Shown: positions 37,301 to 50,100 of the stretch, one piece after another | Layout of the letters: each line of letters starts with the position of its first letter | Position numbering within the stretch: the first letter of the stretch is position 1 | Source: Apostichopus japonicus | Taxonomy: Eukaryota > Echinodermata > Holothuroidea > Aspidochirotida > Stichopodidae | Length of the DNA stretch: 64,000 bases | Direction: 5' to 3' | NCBI RefSeq assembly: GCF_037975245.1 | Contig: NC_092577.1 | Location: 23,090,398 to 23,154,397, forward strand | Notes under the pieces: model-generated | Database searches by the model: none | What the model saw: the letters and a program-made list of their open reading frames with translations, nothing else | Told to the model about the DNA's origin: nothing | Made by a program: the position numbers and the translations under genes

Positions 37301-40300
37301 CTGATCGGACGAGAACCGGTATAGTCATCGTGATGTGGCCGTAGACATTCTAGGAGGTGAAATGTAGGCTACTTGTTTGGTAGGTTATGATGAGTGCACT
37401 TAATATATATATTATACATGAATGGATTTAATATATATTATGTTAATCTATATTTTACATATATATGTATAAAATGATCATATATAAAAACAATCGAGTT
37501 ATTTACTAATATATTTGATTTTCAAATCGCTTTCCTTCTGTCAAGACACTTTCCTTGTGGCAAGACAATGTAGGCCATTTCAATTTCTCATCGTCGTGGC
37601 AACATAGTGTTATCAATTGTGAAAATAAAAGCCTACGGCACCCAGTATTCCCAGGCGGTCATCCATCCAAGTACTGACTGCGCTCTACGTTGCTTGACTT
37701 CGGTGATCGGACGAGAACCGGTATAGTCAACGTGATGTGGCCGTAGACATTACAAGAGGTGAATGCAGGCTACTTGTGTGGTAGGTTATGATGAGTGGAT
37801 TTAATATATATATTATACATGAATGGATTTAATATATATTATGTTTTTCTATATTTTACATATATATGTATAAAATGATCATATATAAAAACAATCGAGT
37901 TATTTACTAATATATTTGATTTTCAAATCGCTTTCCTTCTGTCAAGACACTTTCCTTGTGGCATGACAATGTAGGCCATTTCAATTTCTCATCGTCGTGG
38001 CAACATAGTGTTATCAATTGTGAAAATAAAAGCCTACGGCACCCAGTATTCCCAGGCGGTCACCCATCCAAGTACTGACTGCGCTCTACGTTGCTTAACT
38101 TCGGTGATCGGACGAGAACCGGTATAGTCAACGTGATATGGCCGTAGACATAACAACAGGTCAATGTAGGCCATTTCACTTTCTCATCCGCGTGGCAACA
38201 TAGTGTTATCAATTAGGAAAATAAAAGCCTACGGCACCCAGTAATCCCAGGCGGTCACCCATCCAAGTACTGACTGCGCTCTACGTTGCTTGACTTCGGT
38301 GATCGGACGAGAACCGGTATAGTCAACGTGATATGGCCGTAGACATAACAAGAGGTCAATGTAGGCCATTTCACTTTCTCATCGTCGTGGCAACATAGTG
38401 TTATCAATTGTGAAAATAAAAGCCTACGGCACCCAGTATTCCCAGGCGGTCACCCATCCAAGTACTGACTGCGCTCTACGTTGCTTGACTTACCTGATCG
38501 GACGAGAACCGGTATAGTCATCGTGATGTGGCCGTAGACATTCTAGGAAGTGAAATGTAGGCTACTTGTTTGGTAGGTTATGATGAGTGCACTTAATATA
38601 TATATTATACATGAATGGATTTAATATATATTATGTTAATCTATATTTTACATATATATGTATAAAATGATCATATATAAAAACAATCGAGTTATTTACT
38701 AATATATTTGATTTTCAAATCGCTTTCCTTCTGTCAAGACACTTTCCTTGTGGCAAGACAATGTAGGCCATTTCAATTTCTCATCGTCATGGCAACATAG
38801 TGTTATCAATTGTGAAAATAAAAGCCTACGGCACCCAGTATTCCCAGGCGGTCACCCATCCAAGTACTGACTGCGCTCTACGTTGCTTAACTTCGGTGAT
38901 CGGACGAGAACCGGTATAGTCAACGTGATATGGCCGTAGACATAACAACAGGTCAATGAAGGCCATTTCAATTTTTCATCGTCGTGGCAACAAAGTGTTA
39001 TCAATTAGGATAATAAAAGCCTACGGCACCCAGTATTCCCAGGCGGTCACCCATCCAAGTACTGACTGCGCTCTACGTTGCTTGACTTCGGTGATCGGAC
39101 GAGAACCGGTATAGTCAACGTGATATGGCCGTAGACATAACAAGAGGTCAATGAAGGCCCTTTGAATTTTTCATCGTCGTGGCAACATAGTGTTATCAAT
39201 TAGGAAAATAAAAGCCTACGGCACCCAGTATTCCCAGGCGGTCACCCATCCAAGTATTGACTGCGCTCTACGTTGCTTAACTTCGGTGATCGGACGAGAA
39301 CCGGTATAGTCAACGTGATATGGCCGTAGACATAACAACAGGTCAATGAAGGCCATTTCAATTTTTCATCGTCGTGGCAACATAGTGTTATCAATTAGGA
39401 AAATAAAAGCCTACGGCACCCAGTATTCCCAGGCGGTCACCCATCCAAGTACTGACTGCGCTCTACGTTGCTTGACTTCTGTGATCGGACGAGAACCGGT
39501 ATAGTCAACGTGATATGGCCGTAGACATAACAAGAGGTCAATGGAGGCCACTTGAATTTCTCGACGTCGTGGCAACATAGTGTTATCAATTGTGAAAATA
39601 AAAGCCTACGGCACCCAGTATTCCCAGGCGGTCATCCATCCAAGTACTGACTGCGCTCTACGTTGCTTGACTTCGGTGATCGGACGAGAACCGGTATAGT
39701 CAACGTGATGTGGCCGTAGACATTACAATAGGTGAAATGCAGGCTACTTGTGTGGTAGGTTATGATGAGTGGATCTAATATATATATTATACATGAATAA
39801 ATTTAATATATATTATGTTAATCTATATTTTACATATATATGTAGAAAATTCTAATACATAAAAACAAAGTAATTATTTATTAATATATTCGATTTTCAA
39901 ATCGCTTTCCTTGTGGCAAGACAATGTAGGCCATTTCAATTTCTCATCGTCGTGGCAACATAGTGTTATCAATTAGGAAAATAAAAGCCTACGGCACCCA
40001 GTATTTCCAGGCGGTCACCCATCCAAGTACTGACTGCGCTCTACGTTGCTTGACTTCGGTGATCGGACGAGAACCGGTATAGTCAACGTGATATGGCCGT
40101 AGACATAACAAGAGGTCAATGGAGGCCACTTGAATTTCTCATCGTCGTGGCAACATAGTGTTATCAATTAGGAAAATAAAAGCCTACGGCACCCAGTATT
40201 CCCAGGCGGTCACCCATCCAAGTACTGACTGCGCTCTACGTTGCTTGACTTACCTGATAGGACGAGAACCGGTATAGTCATCGTGATATGGCCGTAGACA

Positions 40301-43300
40301 TTCTAGGAGGTGAAATGTAGGCTACTTGTTTGGTAGGTTATGATGAGTGCACTTAATATATATATTATACATGAATGGATTTAATATATATTATGTTAAT
40401 CTATATTTTACATATATATGTATAAAATGATCATTCATTCATTTATTTGTTTTTTCACATAAATATTACAATGTGAATGGAAGTCTTCTGAAAAGCCTAT
40501 GCTGGCTTAACAAAACAGAAGACTCCCATGAAGAAAAGATAGAAAATAGTGAAAGTAATGTTAATAACAATACATAAACGCTTCAATATGTGATCATATA
40601 TAAAAACAATCGAGTTATTTACTAATATATTTGATTTTCAAATCGCTTTCCTTCTGTCAAGACACTTTCCTTGTGGCAAGACAATGTAGGCCATTTCAAT
40701 TTCTCATCGTCGTGGCAACATAGTGTTATCAATTGTGAAAATAAAAGCCTACGGCACCCAGTATTCCCAGGCGGTCACCCATCCAAGTACTGACTGCGCT
40801 CTACGTTGCTTGACTTCGGTGATCGGACGAGAACCGGTATAGTCAACGTGATATGGCCGTAGACATAACAAGAGGTCAATGTAGGCCATTTCAATTTTTC
40901 ATCGTCGTGGCAACATAGTGTTATCAATTAGGAAAATAAAAGCCTACGGCACCCAGTATTCCCAGGCGGTCACCCATCCAAGTACTTACTGCGCTCTACC
41001 TTGCTTGACTTCGGTGATCGGACGAGAACCGGTATAGTCAACGTGATATGGCCGTAGACATAACAAGAGGTCAATGGAGGCCATTTCAATTTCTCATCGT
41101 CGTGGCAACATAGTGTTATCAATTGTGAAAATAAAAGCCTACGGCACCCAGTATTCCCAGGCGGTCATCCATCCAAGTACTGACTGCGCTCTACGTTGCT
41201 TGACTTCGGTGATCGGACGAGAACCGGTATAGTCAACGTGATGTGGCCGTAGACATTACAAGAGGTGAAATGCAGGCTACTTGTGTGGTAGGTTATGATG
41301 AGTGGATTTAATATATATATTATACATGAATGGATTTAATATATATTATGTTAATCTATATTTTACATATATATGCAGAAAATTCTAATACATAAAAACA
41401 AAGTAGTTATTTATTAATATATTCGATTTTCAAATCGCTTTCCTTGTGGGAAGTCAATGTAGGCCATTTCAATTTCTCATCGTCGTGGCAACATAGTGTT
41501 ATCAATTAGGAAAATAAAAGCCTACGGCACCCAGTACTCCCAGGCGGTCACCCATCCAAGTACTGACTGCGCTCTACGTTGCTTGACTTCGGTGATCGGA
41601 CGAGAACCGGTATAGTCAACGTGATATGGCCGTAGACATAACAAGAGGTCAATGAAGGCCCTTTGAATTTTTCATCGTCGTGGCAACATAGTGTTATCAA
41701 TTAGGAAAATAAAAGCCTACGGCACCCAGTATTCCCAGGCGGTCACCCATCCAAGTACTGACTGCGCTCTACGTTGCTTGACTTCGGTGATCGGACGAGA
41801 ACCGGTATAGTCAACGTGATATGGCCGTAGACATAACAAGAGGTCAATGTAGGCCATTTCAATTTTTCATCGTCGTGGCAACATAGTGTTATCAATTAGG
41901 AAAATAAAAGCCTACGGCACCCAGTAATCCCAGGCGGTCACCCATCCAAGTACTGACTGCGCTCTACCTTGCTTGACTTCGGTGATCGGACGAGAACCGG
42001 TATAGTCAACGTGATATGGCCGTAGACATAACAACAGGTCAATGGAGGCCATTTGATTTTCTCATCGTCGTGGCAACATAGTGTTATCAATTGTGAAAAT
42101 AAAAGCCTACGGCACCCAGTATTCCCAGGCGGTCATCCATCCAAGTACTGACTGCGCTCTACGTTGCTTGACTTCGGTGATCGGACGAGAACCGGTATAG
42201 TCAACGTGATATGGCCGTAGACATAACAACAGGTCAATGTAGGCCATTTCAATTTCTCATCGTCGTGGCAACATAGTGTTATCAATTGTGAAAATAAAAG
42301 CCTACGGCACCCAGTATTCCCAGGCGGTCACCCATCCAAGTACGGACTGCGCTCTACGTTGCTTGACTTCGGTGATCGGACGAGAACCGGTATAGTCAAC
42401 GTGATATGGCCGTAGACATAACAAGAGGTCAATGGAGGCCATTTCAATTTCTCATCGTCGTGGCAACATAGTGTTGTCAATTAGGAAAATAAAAGCCTAC
42501 GGCACCCAGTATTTCCAGGCGGTCACCCATCCAAGTACTGACTGCGCTCTACGTTGCTTGACTTCGGTGATCGGACGAGAACCGGTATAGTCAACGTGAT
42601 ATGGCCGTAGACATAACAAGAGGTCAATGTAGGCCATTTCAATTTCTCATCGTCGTGGCAACATAGTGTTGTCAATTAGGAAAATAAAAGCCTACGGCAC
42701 CCAGTATTCCCAGGCGGTCACCCATCCAAGTACTGACTGCGCTCTACGTTGCTTGACTTCGGTGATCGGACGAGAACCGGTATAGTCAACGTGATATGGC
42801 CGTAGACATAACAAGAGGTCAATGAAGGCCCTTTGAATTTTTCATCGTCGTGGCAACATAGTGTTATCAATTAGGAAAATAAAAGCCTACGGCACCCAGT
42901 ATTCCCAGGCGGTCACCCATCCAAGTACTGACTGCGCTCTACGTTGCTTGACTTCGGTGATCGGACGAGAACCGGTATAGTCAACGTGATATGGCCGTAG
43001 ACATAACAAAAGTTCAATGAAGGCCATTTCAATTTTTCATCGTCGTGGCAACATAGTGTTATCAATTGTGAAAATAAAAGCCTACGGCACCCAGTATTCC
43101 CAGGCGGTCACCCATCCAAGTACTGACTGCGCTCTACGTTGCTTGACTTCGGTGATCGGACGAGAACCGGTATAGTCAACGTGATATGGCCGTAGACATA
43201 ACAAGAGGTCAATGTAGGCCATTTCAATTTTTCATCGTCGTGGCAACATAGTGTTATCAATTAGGAAAATAAAAGCCTACGGCACCCAGTATTCCCAGGC

Positions 43301-43893
43301 GGTCACCCATCCAAGTACTGACTGCGCTCTACGTTGCTTGACTTACCTGATCGGACGAGAACCGGTATAGTCATCGTGATGTGGCCGTAGACATTCTAGG
43401 AGGTGAAATGTAGGCTACTTGTTTGGTAGGTTATGATGAGTGCACTTAATATATATATTATACATGAATGGATTTAATATATATTATGTTAATCTATATT
43501 TTACATATATATGTATAAAATGATCATATATAAAAACAATCGAGTTATTTACTAATATATTTGATTTTCAAATCGCTTTCCTTCTGTCAAGACACTTTCC
43601 TTGTGGCAAGACAATGTAGGCCATTTCAATTTCTCATCGTCGTGGCAACATAGTGTTATCAATTGTGAAAATAAAAGCCTACGGCACCCAGTATTCCCAG
43701 GCGGTCACCCATCCAAGTACTGACTGCGCTCTACGTTGCTTGACTTCGGTGATCGGACGAGAACCGGTATAGTCAACGTGATATGGCCGTAGACATAACA
43801 AGAGGTCAATGTAGGCCATTTCAATTTTTCATCGTCGTGGCAACATAGTGTTATCAATTAGGAAAATAAAAGCCTACGGCACCCAGTATTCCC
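34379..43893 (-). rRNA. 5S rRNA tandem array, minus-strand block 2 (39 genes)
   Basis: Minus-strand gene 5' ends: 34416 (split by LINE copy 3), 34611, 35013, 35208, 35403, 35598, 35793, 35988, 36183, 36378, 36573, 36956, 37151, 37346, 37748, 38149, 38344, 38539, 38941, 39136, 39331, 39526, 39721, 40104, 40299, 40864, 41059, 41254, 41637, 41832, 42027, 42222, 42417, 42612, 42807, 43002, 43197, 43392, 43794. The final 23 bp or so (about 43871-43893) are the 3' end of a gene cut by the DNA transposon; its 5' part resumes at 54802. Spacers are of the 195, 383 and 402 bp unit types, plus one 565-bp unit with the insert at 40428. Confidence 0.96.
40428..40596 (-). repeat. 170-bp insert in long 5S spacer, copy 5
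   Basis: Same insert as at 18564 with a shorter tetranucleotide tail (two ATTC units fewer). It has the same TGATCA flanks and the same spacer position. Confidence 0.72.
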
Positions 43894-43920
43894 AAGCAAA
43901 TACCCTTCCAAGTACTTATC
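43894..43920 (+). repeat. left terminal inverted repeat of the DNA transposon
   Basis: The end begins AAGCAAATACCC and contains CCAAGTACTTATC at positions 15-27. Compared with the right end in reverse complement, 16 of 27 bases match without gaps. Compared with the 5S sequence that would follow the target duplication, about 18 of the first 26 bases match in the same register, including CCAAGTACT. Confidence 0.72.
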
Positions 43921-43921
43921 T

Positions 43922-44057
43922 GGTGCTCAACAGACCAATGGTTGAGCGACGTTGAGCGCTGAACAGACCAATCACTGCTCAACTTTCTCGTTGACAGTGC
44001 TCAACAGACTAATGGTTGAGCGCCGTTGAGCGTTCAACAGACCAATGGTTGAGCACC
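43922..44057. repeat. subterminal palindromic repeat cluster of the DNA transposon
   Basis: A 136-bp segment begins GGTGCTCAAC and ends with its reverse complement GTTGAGCACC. Inside, GCTCAACAGACCAATGGTTG-type units recur several times, each itself partly palindromic (GCTCAAC...GTTGAGC), with spacers GACGTTGAGCG and GCCGTTGAGCG. Such clusters near one end of DNA transposons usually bind the transposase; here the two C2H2 fingers are candidates. No matching cluster is seen near the right end. Confidence 0.75.
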
Positions 44058-44172
44058 ATTTAAACTACGTAAATTACGTCATCTGCTGGTCTACTTAAAA
44101 CTTTTTTGCGAACGACCAACCCACTGCGTGCAAGTCACATATAAAGCACAATTTTATCATAAAGCAAGAAAT

Positions 44173-45185
44173 AGACACCTGTCGCAGATTTTATCGTTGA
44201 ATCGAACCTCGCCAAAGCTGAAAGTTAATCAGAAATCCATGTAACATAAATCGTAAGTATTCTTATCGCGCGTTTAGACCTAACTTAGCTTCATTCTAGC
44301 CGACAAGTCTTAGGCCTTAACTATAGGCATAAGTACCAGTTACGCGAAGAACCATCGAACGACTCCGCTTTTTTGCCTAAAATTTCGCCTTGCGCAGGTA
44401 AAATTGCAAATCGGTTCTTGCAATTCTAATTCAAATGTTCTTATGTTTGAATTTATTGACCTAAATTACTGAAAATTCATGCATTAAATGTTTTTAAATT
44501 AGCTTTTTGCCAATCTAGCCCCCTAGCCTAAGGAACACACTTCTGACTGAGTAGGCTAGTGACAACAGTACGGTTAGGTCTATCTAAGTCTGTAAAAGAT
44601 TTAAATGTGTTTAAAATCAAGGTAAGGGTTCAGAAAACAGGTTAGGGGTACCTCTCCCAGGAGGGATTGGATGCCGTTGATCATATGGTGATGAAAACTT
44701 AGAGGAAAATTCCATGGAATGTTTTCTTCAAAATTGTTACATGACCCAAAATATCAATGGCAGCATTTATTATCACAAGAGTAGCAGCTTACAATGCGGC
44801 AGACAGAGCGTCACTCTCAAGCTGCGTAAAAAGTACAGTATTGTAGTAACAATTAAAAGCGACAGTCAAGACACTTGTTGCAGTTTCTGCCATTGAATTG
44901 AACCTCCAGTCGCCATAACTGAAACAGAATTCCATGTAACATAAATCATATGTATATTTTTCGCATCTATTTACATAGCCTCAGACTACTACAAGTTTTA
45001 GGCCGGCTATTCCATAAGTACCGGTTATGCAAAAACCCTCACTCGGCAACGTTCCTGATTTGGCACTCTGCATTTTTTGCATCATATTTTGCCTTGTGCA
45101 TGAATATGTGCAAAATTGCAAATCAAGTACATGTCATGAATTCTAGTTTAAATGTTCTCATCTTTAATATTAACCTAAATTCATA
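44173..45185 (+). repeat. diverged internal duplication of the transposon 5' region; first-exon candidate
   Basis: Sequence at about 44173-44471 recurs in diverged form at about 44869-45185, an offset of about 696-714 bp. Shared landmarks in order are AGACAC, CCATGTAACATAAATC, a pyrimidine-rich stretch with GTCTTAGGCC or GTTTTAGGCC, AAAATTGCAAATC, and ACCTAAATT. The first copy has ATCGTAAGTATT (near 44249), a good 5' splice site that could end a non-coding first exon and join the acceptor at 45785. The second copy reads ATCATATGTATA there, so the donor is lost. Short open frames here show no recognisable protein and are not called as genes. Confidence 0.6.
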
Positions 45186-45791
45186 ATCAATTATGTTCAA
45201 ATATATAACCTTTTTATTTTACCACAACTTCCCCATGCCGGTGAAAAATAACTGACAATAAGTGACAATTACATCCATGTGGAAGTACTGACAGTGCTAC
45301 AGCCTACATGACAGGGAATTTTGTCACAATATTAATGAAAGTCATATAAGCAACAATTTTGAGGGTCATACTGTATATCCCCATCTAGGCTTTAAGGCCA
45401 GCCTTGGTTGTTGTCAGACACAGCCTAGCCTCCATAGTTATTTTTTGAAAATGCAAGAGTGGCTACATGCTAGAACAAAGAAGGCTAAGTAGGTTTCAAG
45501 TTTAAACCAAAACCATTACATTAACACTGACTCAGTTATTCAGATACTGTACAAAGGCAGGGCGCTATACTTGTACCATTGACTTTAGTCCTAGGGGTCA
45601 AATTATTGCCAAAAAATGGAAGTTTGCATAGGTATCACTCATTTGTATTTGTTTTAAAAGGTGAACATTAACTCAACTTTCCACTTAGTTTCCAGACCTG
45701 TGTAGATTACCCATTATTGAAAACCAATACCCACTACTGCAGCTAATTGCTTTAATAGAGTGTTTTAATTGTGTGTTTTTTTCAGGTGAAC

Positions 45792-47096
45792 ATGGAGCTG
45801 GGTCACAGATGCCAGGTGTGCCGTCAGACATTCAACGTGAAATCCAATTTGACACGGCATATGAAGAGTCACCAAACACACAGTTTTGAATGCCAAGTCT
45901 GTAACAAAACATTTGCATTGAAACAGTCACTAACAAAACATAAGCAACAGCACCAGTATCCTGTGATTCGCTTGTTCTCACGCGGTGAAGCAAAACTCAA
46001 GTGCACTGAACACGCTTCTCAGGTAGCAAAGCGCCAAAGTGAACCAGTTGATGATGTCTGGCTGAATCCAGGCACTGCTGAGGCTGCAGCCAAAAAAACA
46101 GGAGGGACTCTATGGACATGTAACATTGTCATCAACTTTGGAAAGTATGCCGGCCAAACCTTCAAATGGCTTCTGGAAAATGACGTTGGATGGGTTGTGT
46201 TCATTCTGTCAGAATTCAAGCGAACTGGGGAAACCATCCCATTGCTCAAGTGGCAGAAAGAAAGACTATGGGACCTGGCTGAACAGTTTCCGGAGGTTAT
46301 GGTGCTGATTGACAGACGCTTGAAGGTAAAGGAATAAGGAGTAAACAAAATATTGTGTACAATGTATGATGTTCAAGTTCTTATATTTGACTGCTAGCAC
46401 TACACAAAAAATGTAGCAGTCTAAGCAATGTAGCAAATTTAAGTAGCATTTTGCAATGTCATGTGATGAAATTTATTCTCTGGTAACCTGTTATTATCAT
46501 TTTGCTCTCTTCTTTTCCTTTCATGACAGTTGATTTCATTTTCTGTGTAGTTTAGAGATAACTTAAACTGTTGATACCATTGTTGACAGAAAATCAATTG
46601 CCCCTTAAGTTTCCCTTGAGGATATTTCCTAGGAATCATCGCAGGTGGCATTGTCCGAGTGCCCCCAGACATACCTGCGAACCACCCCTCCAGAATAAAA
46701 TACTCCCAACGGTCCAACCCCCAACAGACTCGCCTGCCTTACACTAATATGCACAAATAAATTGGTAGTGGCTGCACTGGAAGTAAGTACCGTGTAGAAT
46801 GTAGACCTGTTTAACGACACATCAGCATGTGTGTTATAAATTGTCGTTCAAATTGTCTTTCTAATATTGTTCAAGTACCCCCATTAGTTGCCTCCTACCA
46901 CAGGCAGGGTATATTCTGGGCATATTCTGATAAGCCAATCAGATCTAATGGCCTATGCCTCTTTCATTCTTTGATTGCAGAAGCAGGAAAGAGAGAAGGC
47001 TCAGGCCAGTGCAGAATCTGATCCGTTTGCACAAGACTATCTGGAAGATGCTGATCTGCTGGCTGCTGCAGGTATGATAATTTTATTTTGTTTATT

Positions 47097-47155
<59 letters not shown>

Positions 47156-50100
47156 TGTATTTATTTATTATTTTTTTATTTTATTTTATTTTTTATTTTA
47201 TTTTATATTTTATTTATTATTTATTTATTTATTTATCATAATTTTTATATATTTTTATTTATTATTTTTTATTTATTTATACAACTCTTAAATTATCACT
47301 CCTGTTAGGACATTAGGTTTAATTAGTCAGAGGCCTGACTTGATTTGCCATTGACCAGGTGTAACTTGAGAGGACACAGCCTTTTTTCCTGGAACGCTAG
47401 CTCAAATGTGGATAAATTTACCAATCAGAAGCTGATAATGCCTTACACTCCACCTCTATCCCACACAATGTTACACAATTGTCTGTCGGGGAGGTAATAT
47501 GTGTAACCTACTGAACACAGAGTCCGCTATTAATTACACACATTTCATTCAAATACATAAAACACTTGTCTTATTATTGTCTTTTCAGAGAATGTTCTCC
47601 AACAGTCAGAGGTTGCTGTATCAACAGAGATAACCACAGTTGGGAAACTTGTTACACCATCAGCTGCGGCCACAAGGAGCTCAGACGACTCTGCATCTTC
47701 ATCCGCTGCTCAAACATCTTCCTCGCCAGGAGAAGCTATTCTTCTGGAGGGCTGGCAGACGTTCTGGGATGATCCCCCCCAACATGTGCAGGGCATCTGC
47801 GCTCCAAACATCAAATGGATCAAAGGTGATGATCAGTTTGGAATTTTTCAGCCCGCAAAGCCATATCAGAATGCCAAGGGTGTGTTGGTGCAGCGCAAGG
47901 TGTTCAAGGACAAAATACAGTTCAACCCCCCGCCTGTCCCTACATCAATCAAGGGATTACTACCAAACATGCTGTCCTTCTTCACAACACCTGTTATCTT
48001 CTGGAGGCCTGTTGGTGTCTTGGAAGTGAAAATAAGGTGTCCAAACCCCAACTGCCCTGCTCCACCTGGTAGCTACTTGGCAAAAAGCGGTTTTGGTAAC
48101 TACGCCAGGCAAGTATGTGGCCTCAGTTACCATTACACTTTGCTGACAGAGCGATTGCAGTGTATCCATTGCATGAAGCAGCGTAAGGCAATTGGAGAGA
48201 ATGTGGACCCTGACACTGATGAAGAGGAGACAACACAACAGCAGCAGTACAGGTGGCATGCATACAGTCCACATATCTTACTGTCCCTTGCACCGGCTGT
48301 TCGAAGCATGTTCCCTGCAGTTATTTGTGGAAAGAGGGCAATTGATAAGAGTGTAGTTACCCTTCTCAGTGACAGACTCAATGCTGTGTCCATGGCCAAG
48401 GTCCACAGGCTGATACAACAGGGCCATGATGAGTGGTATGCTGGAAGGAGGGACCTGTACCAGACTCTCTTGTACCAGGCTCATACAGCCAGCACTGCCT
48501 CTCAGCAAGGGATCTTGTCCTATTTGAAACCTCCAGGCAGCTACACTCCACCACTCCCTCAGACTCCCGTACCCTCTCCCAGAGTGCTGCGCCGGGCCCA
48601 TTTGGTCATGGAGATGGAGAGGATGCCGGACTACAGAGCCTCCATTCTCAGTGTCACTGGAGAAATCCTGTGCATTGATGGGACTAAACAGGTAACTTCT
48701 TTTTAAAGTATGTGCTTAACGGTTTGTCAACAAAAAATTCCATTATGGTAGTGTGTTGGTTCCAGCTATGCTTATCTTCTTTTGTGGACAAGGTAAACGG
48801 TTCATACCGATGGAGTATAATGATCACATATATGCATAAGCTGCTAAGCCACAAAACTCCATTCAGTGTTTATATGCTTAAATGTAGCTATTCCTTAGTC
48901 CCATCCATGTGTGCTGCACAAGTGCTTTCTGTGATGTCTGACCATATAACTGAATTTGTGCTAATTTGCAATGGTGACACCAATCCGGCACTGGTACAGA
49001 TAAAGAAAGCAACAGTTTTATGTAAGAATTGCATTAAAAGGCCATGCTGGACTGAAACTCGCCTGCAAGGAGTTATATATTTATATAGTTATATAGTGAC
49101 TCGTCTGCTAACTCATTGTTTCCTCACACAGCATGAATCTGGAACAAACAGGCCTTCTTCAACTGTCCTTGCCTCCCCTTTAAACGATCTTCAGAAATTA
49201 CATATCATCAAACTGGATTTAATTCTCTTATCTCTCTTCCTTTAGCTTTTAATTTTTCTCTTCTCTCCTTCATGTCAGGAGGATATTGATGGTTCATTTC
49301 CAATAGCAGTTGGGGGGGGGGGTCTCACCCTTCCCCATTCAACATCTCCCACATTGCTTGAAATATTAACTCTGTTAATGTTATTTTTTACAGATCCTAA
49401 AGAAAATACACGGTGATGGCCAGGGTACCATGCAGTATGTGACAAGCGTTCTGAATGAGTGGGGTCAGTTCTTGACGACGGTAGTGGTTGCATCTGAATC
49501 AGAAGGAAGCTACGAAAGAATGGCAAGTGGACTGGTGGCACGTTTCAAGCGGGCTAATGCTCCTGCCCCGAAGATTCTTTACGCAGACAACAACTGCTGT
49601 AGGTGGGTAAAATGCCTTCGTGGAATGAAACTCCTGACTGTGATGCACCCATTCACACATACTGTGTCATTAGGCATGTTTGGCTACTGCCATACCAGCT
49701 GTTGCATTGGATGTCACACTGGGTGCTATATGGGGTTGTCGTAAGTGGTGACTAAAGGGGAGAGATGTTCCCGTCTTGACATGTGCCGTACAACATGCCT
49801 GGTCATCGTATCTCAAATAGGTGCTCTGTAACATTGGTGTGTGGTGATGGGTCATCTGCTGCTATATCAGCTGTTGCATTTGGGTATGTTTCACCAGGAG
49901 CTATTTTGGGTTGTCATTAGAGGTGACAAATTACATCTTGTCGGCATGTGCTTTGTCAATAAACAAACATGGGTATCGTATCTCAAGTACATGCATTGCA
50001 GAGTAGTGTCGCTGATGAACACATCTGTGATCACGATAAGTTCACAATATTGACCGACAGAAATCGCTAAATTTCTTGATAATGCAGGCAGATGTTAATG

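Larger units (their letters stand above)
41666..46308. repeat. macro-repeat copy 1 (17692-bp period)
   Basis: The sequence from about 41666 to at least 46308 recurs at 59358-64000 at a constant offset of 17692 bp. It includes eleven 5S genes with private variants (AGTACGGACTGC at 42339/60031, GTTGTCAATT, AAAAGTTCAATGAAGG), the left end of the transposon and the first coding exon. In the parts I compared by eye I found one difference (C at 44421, G at 62113). Left of about 41665 the two copies differ. The right limit is cut by the window. Confidence 0.92.

Noticed and set aside
43894-43932. Left transposon end as a simple decayed 5S gene
   Set aside because: Similarity to 5S stops after about 26 bp, the right end has the same motif at the same distance in inverse orientation, and the subterminal repeats start directly afterwards. 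A terminal repeat fits better, though origin by 5S capture remains possible.
44714-45186. Two short open frames of 60 and 78 codons, repeated at 62406 and 62642
   Set aside because: They lie in the transposon leader or first intron. Their identity in the second copy reflects the duplication, and neither resembles a known protein.
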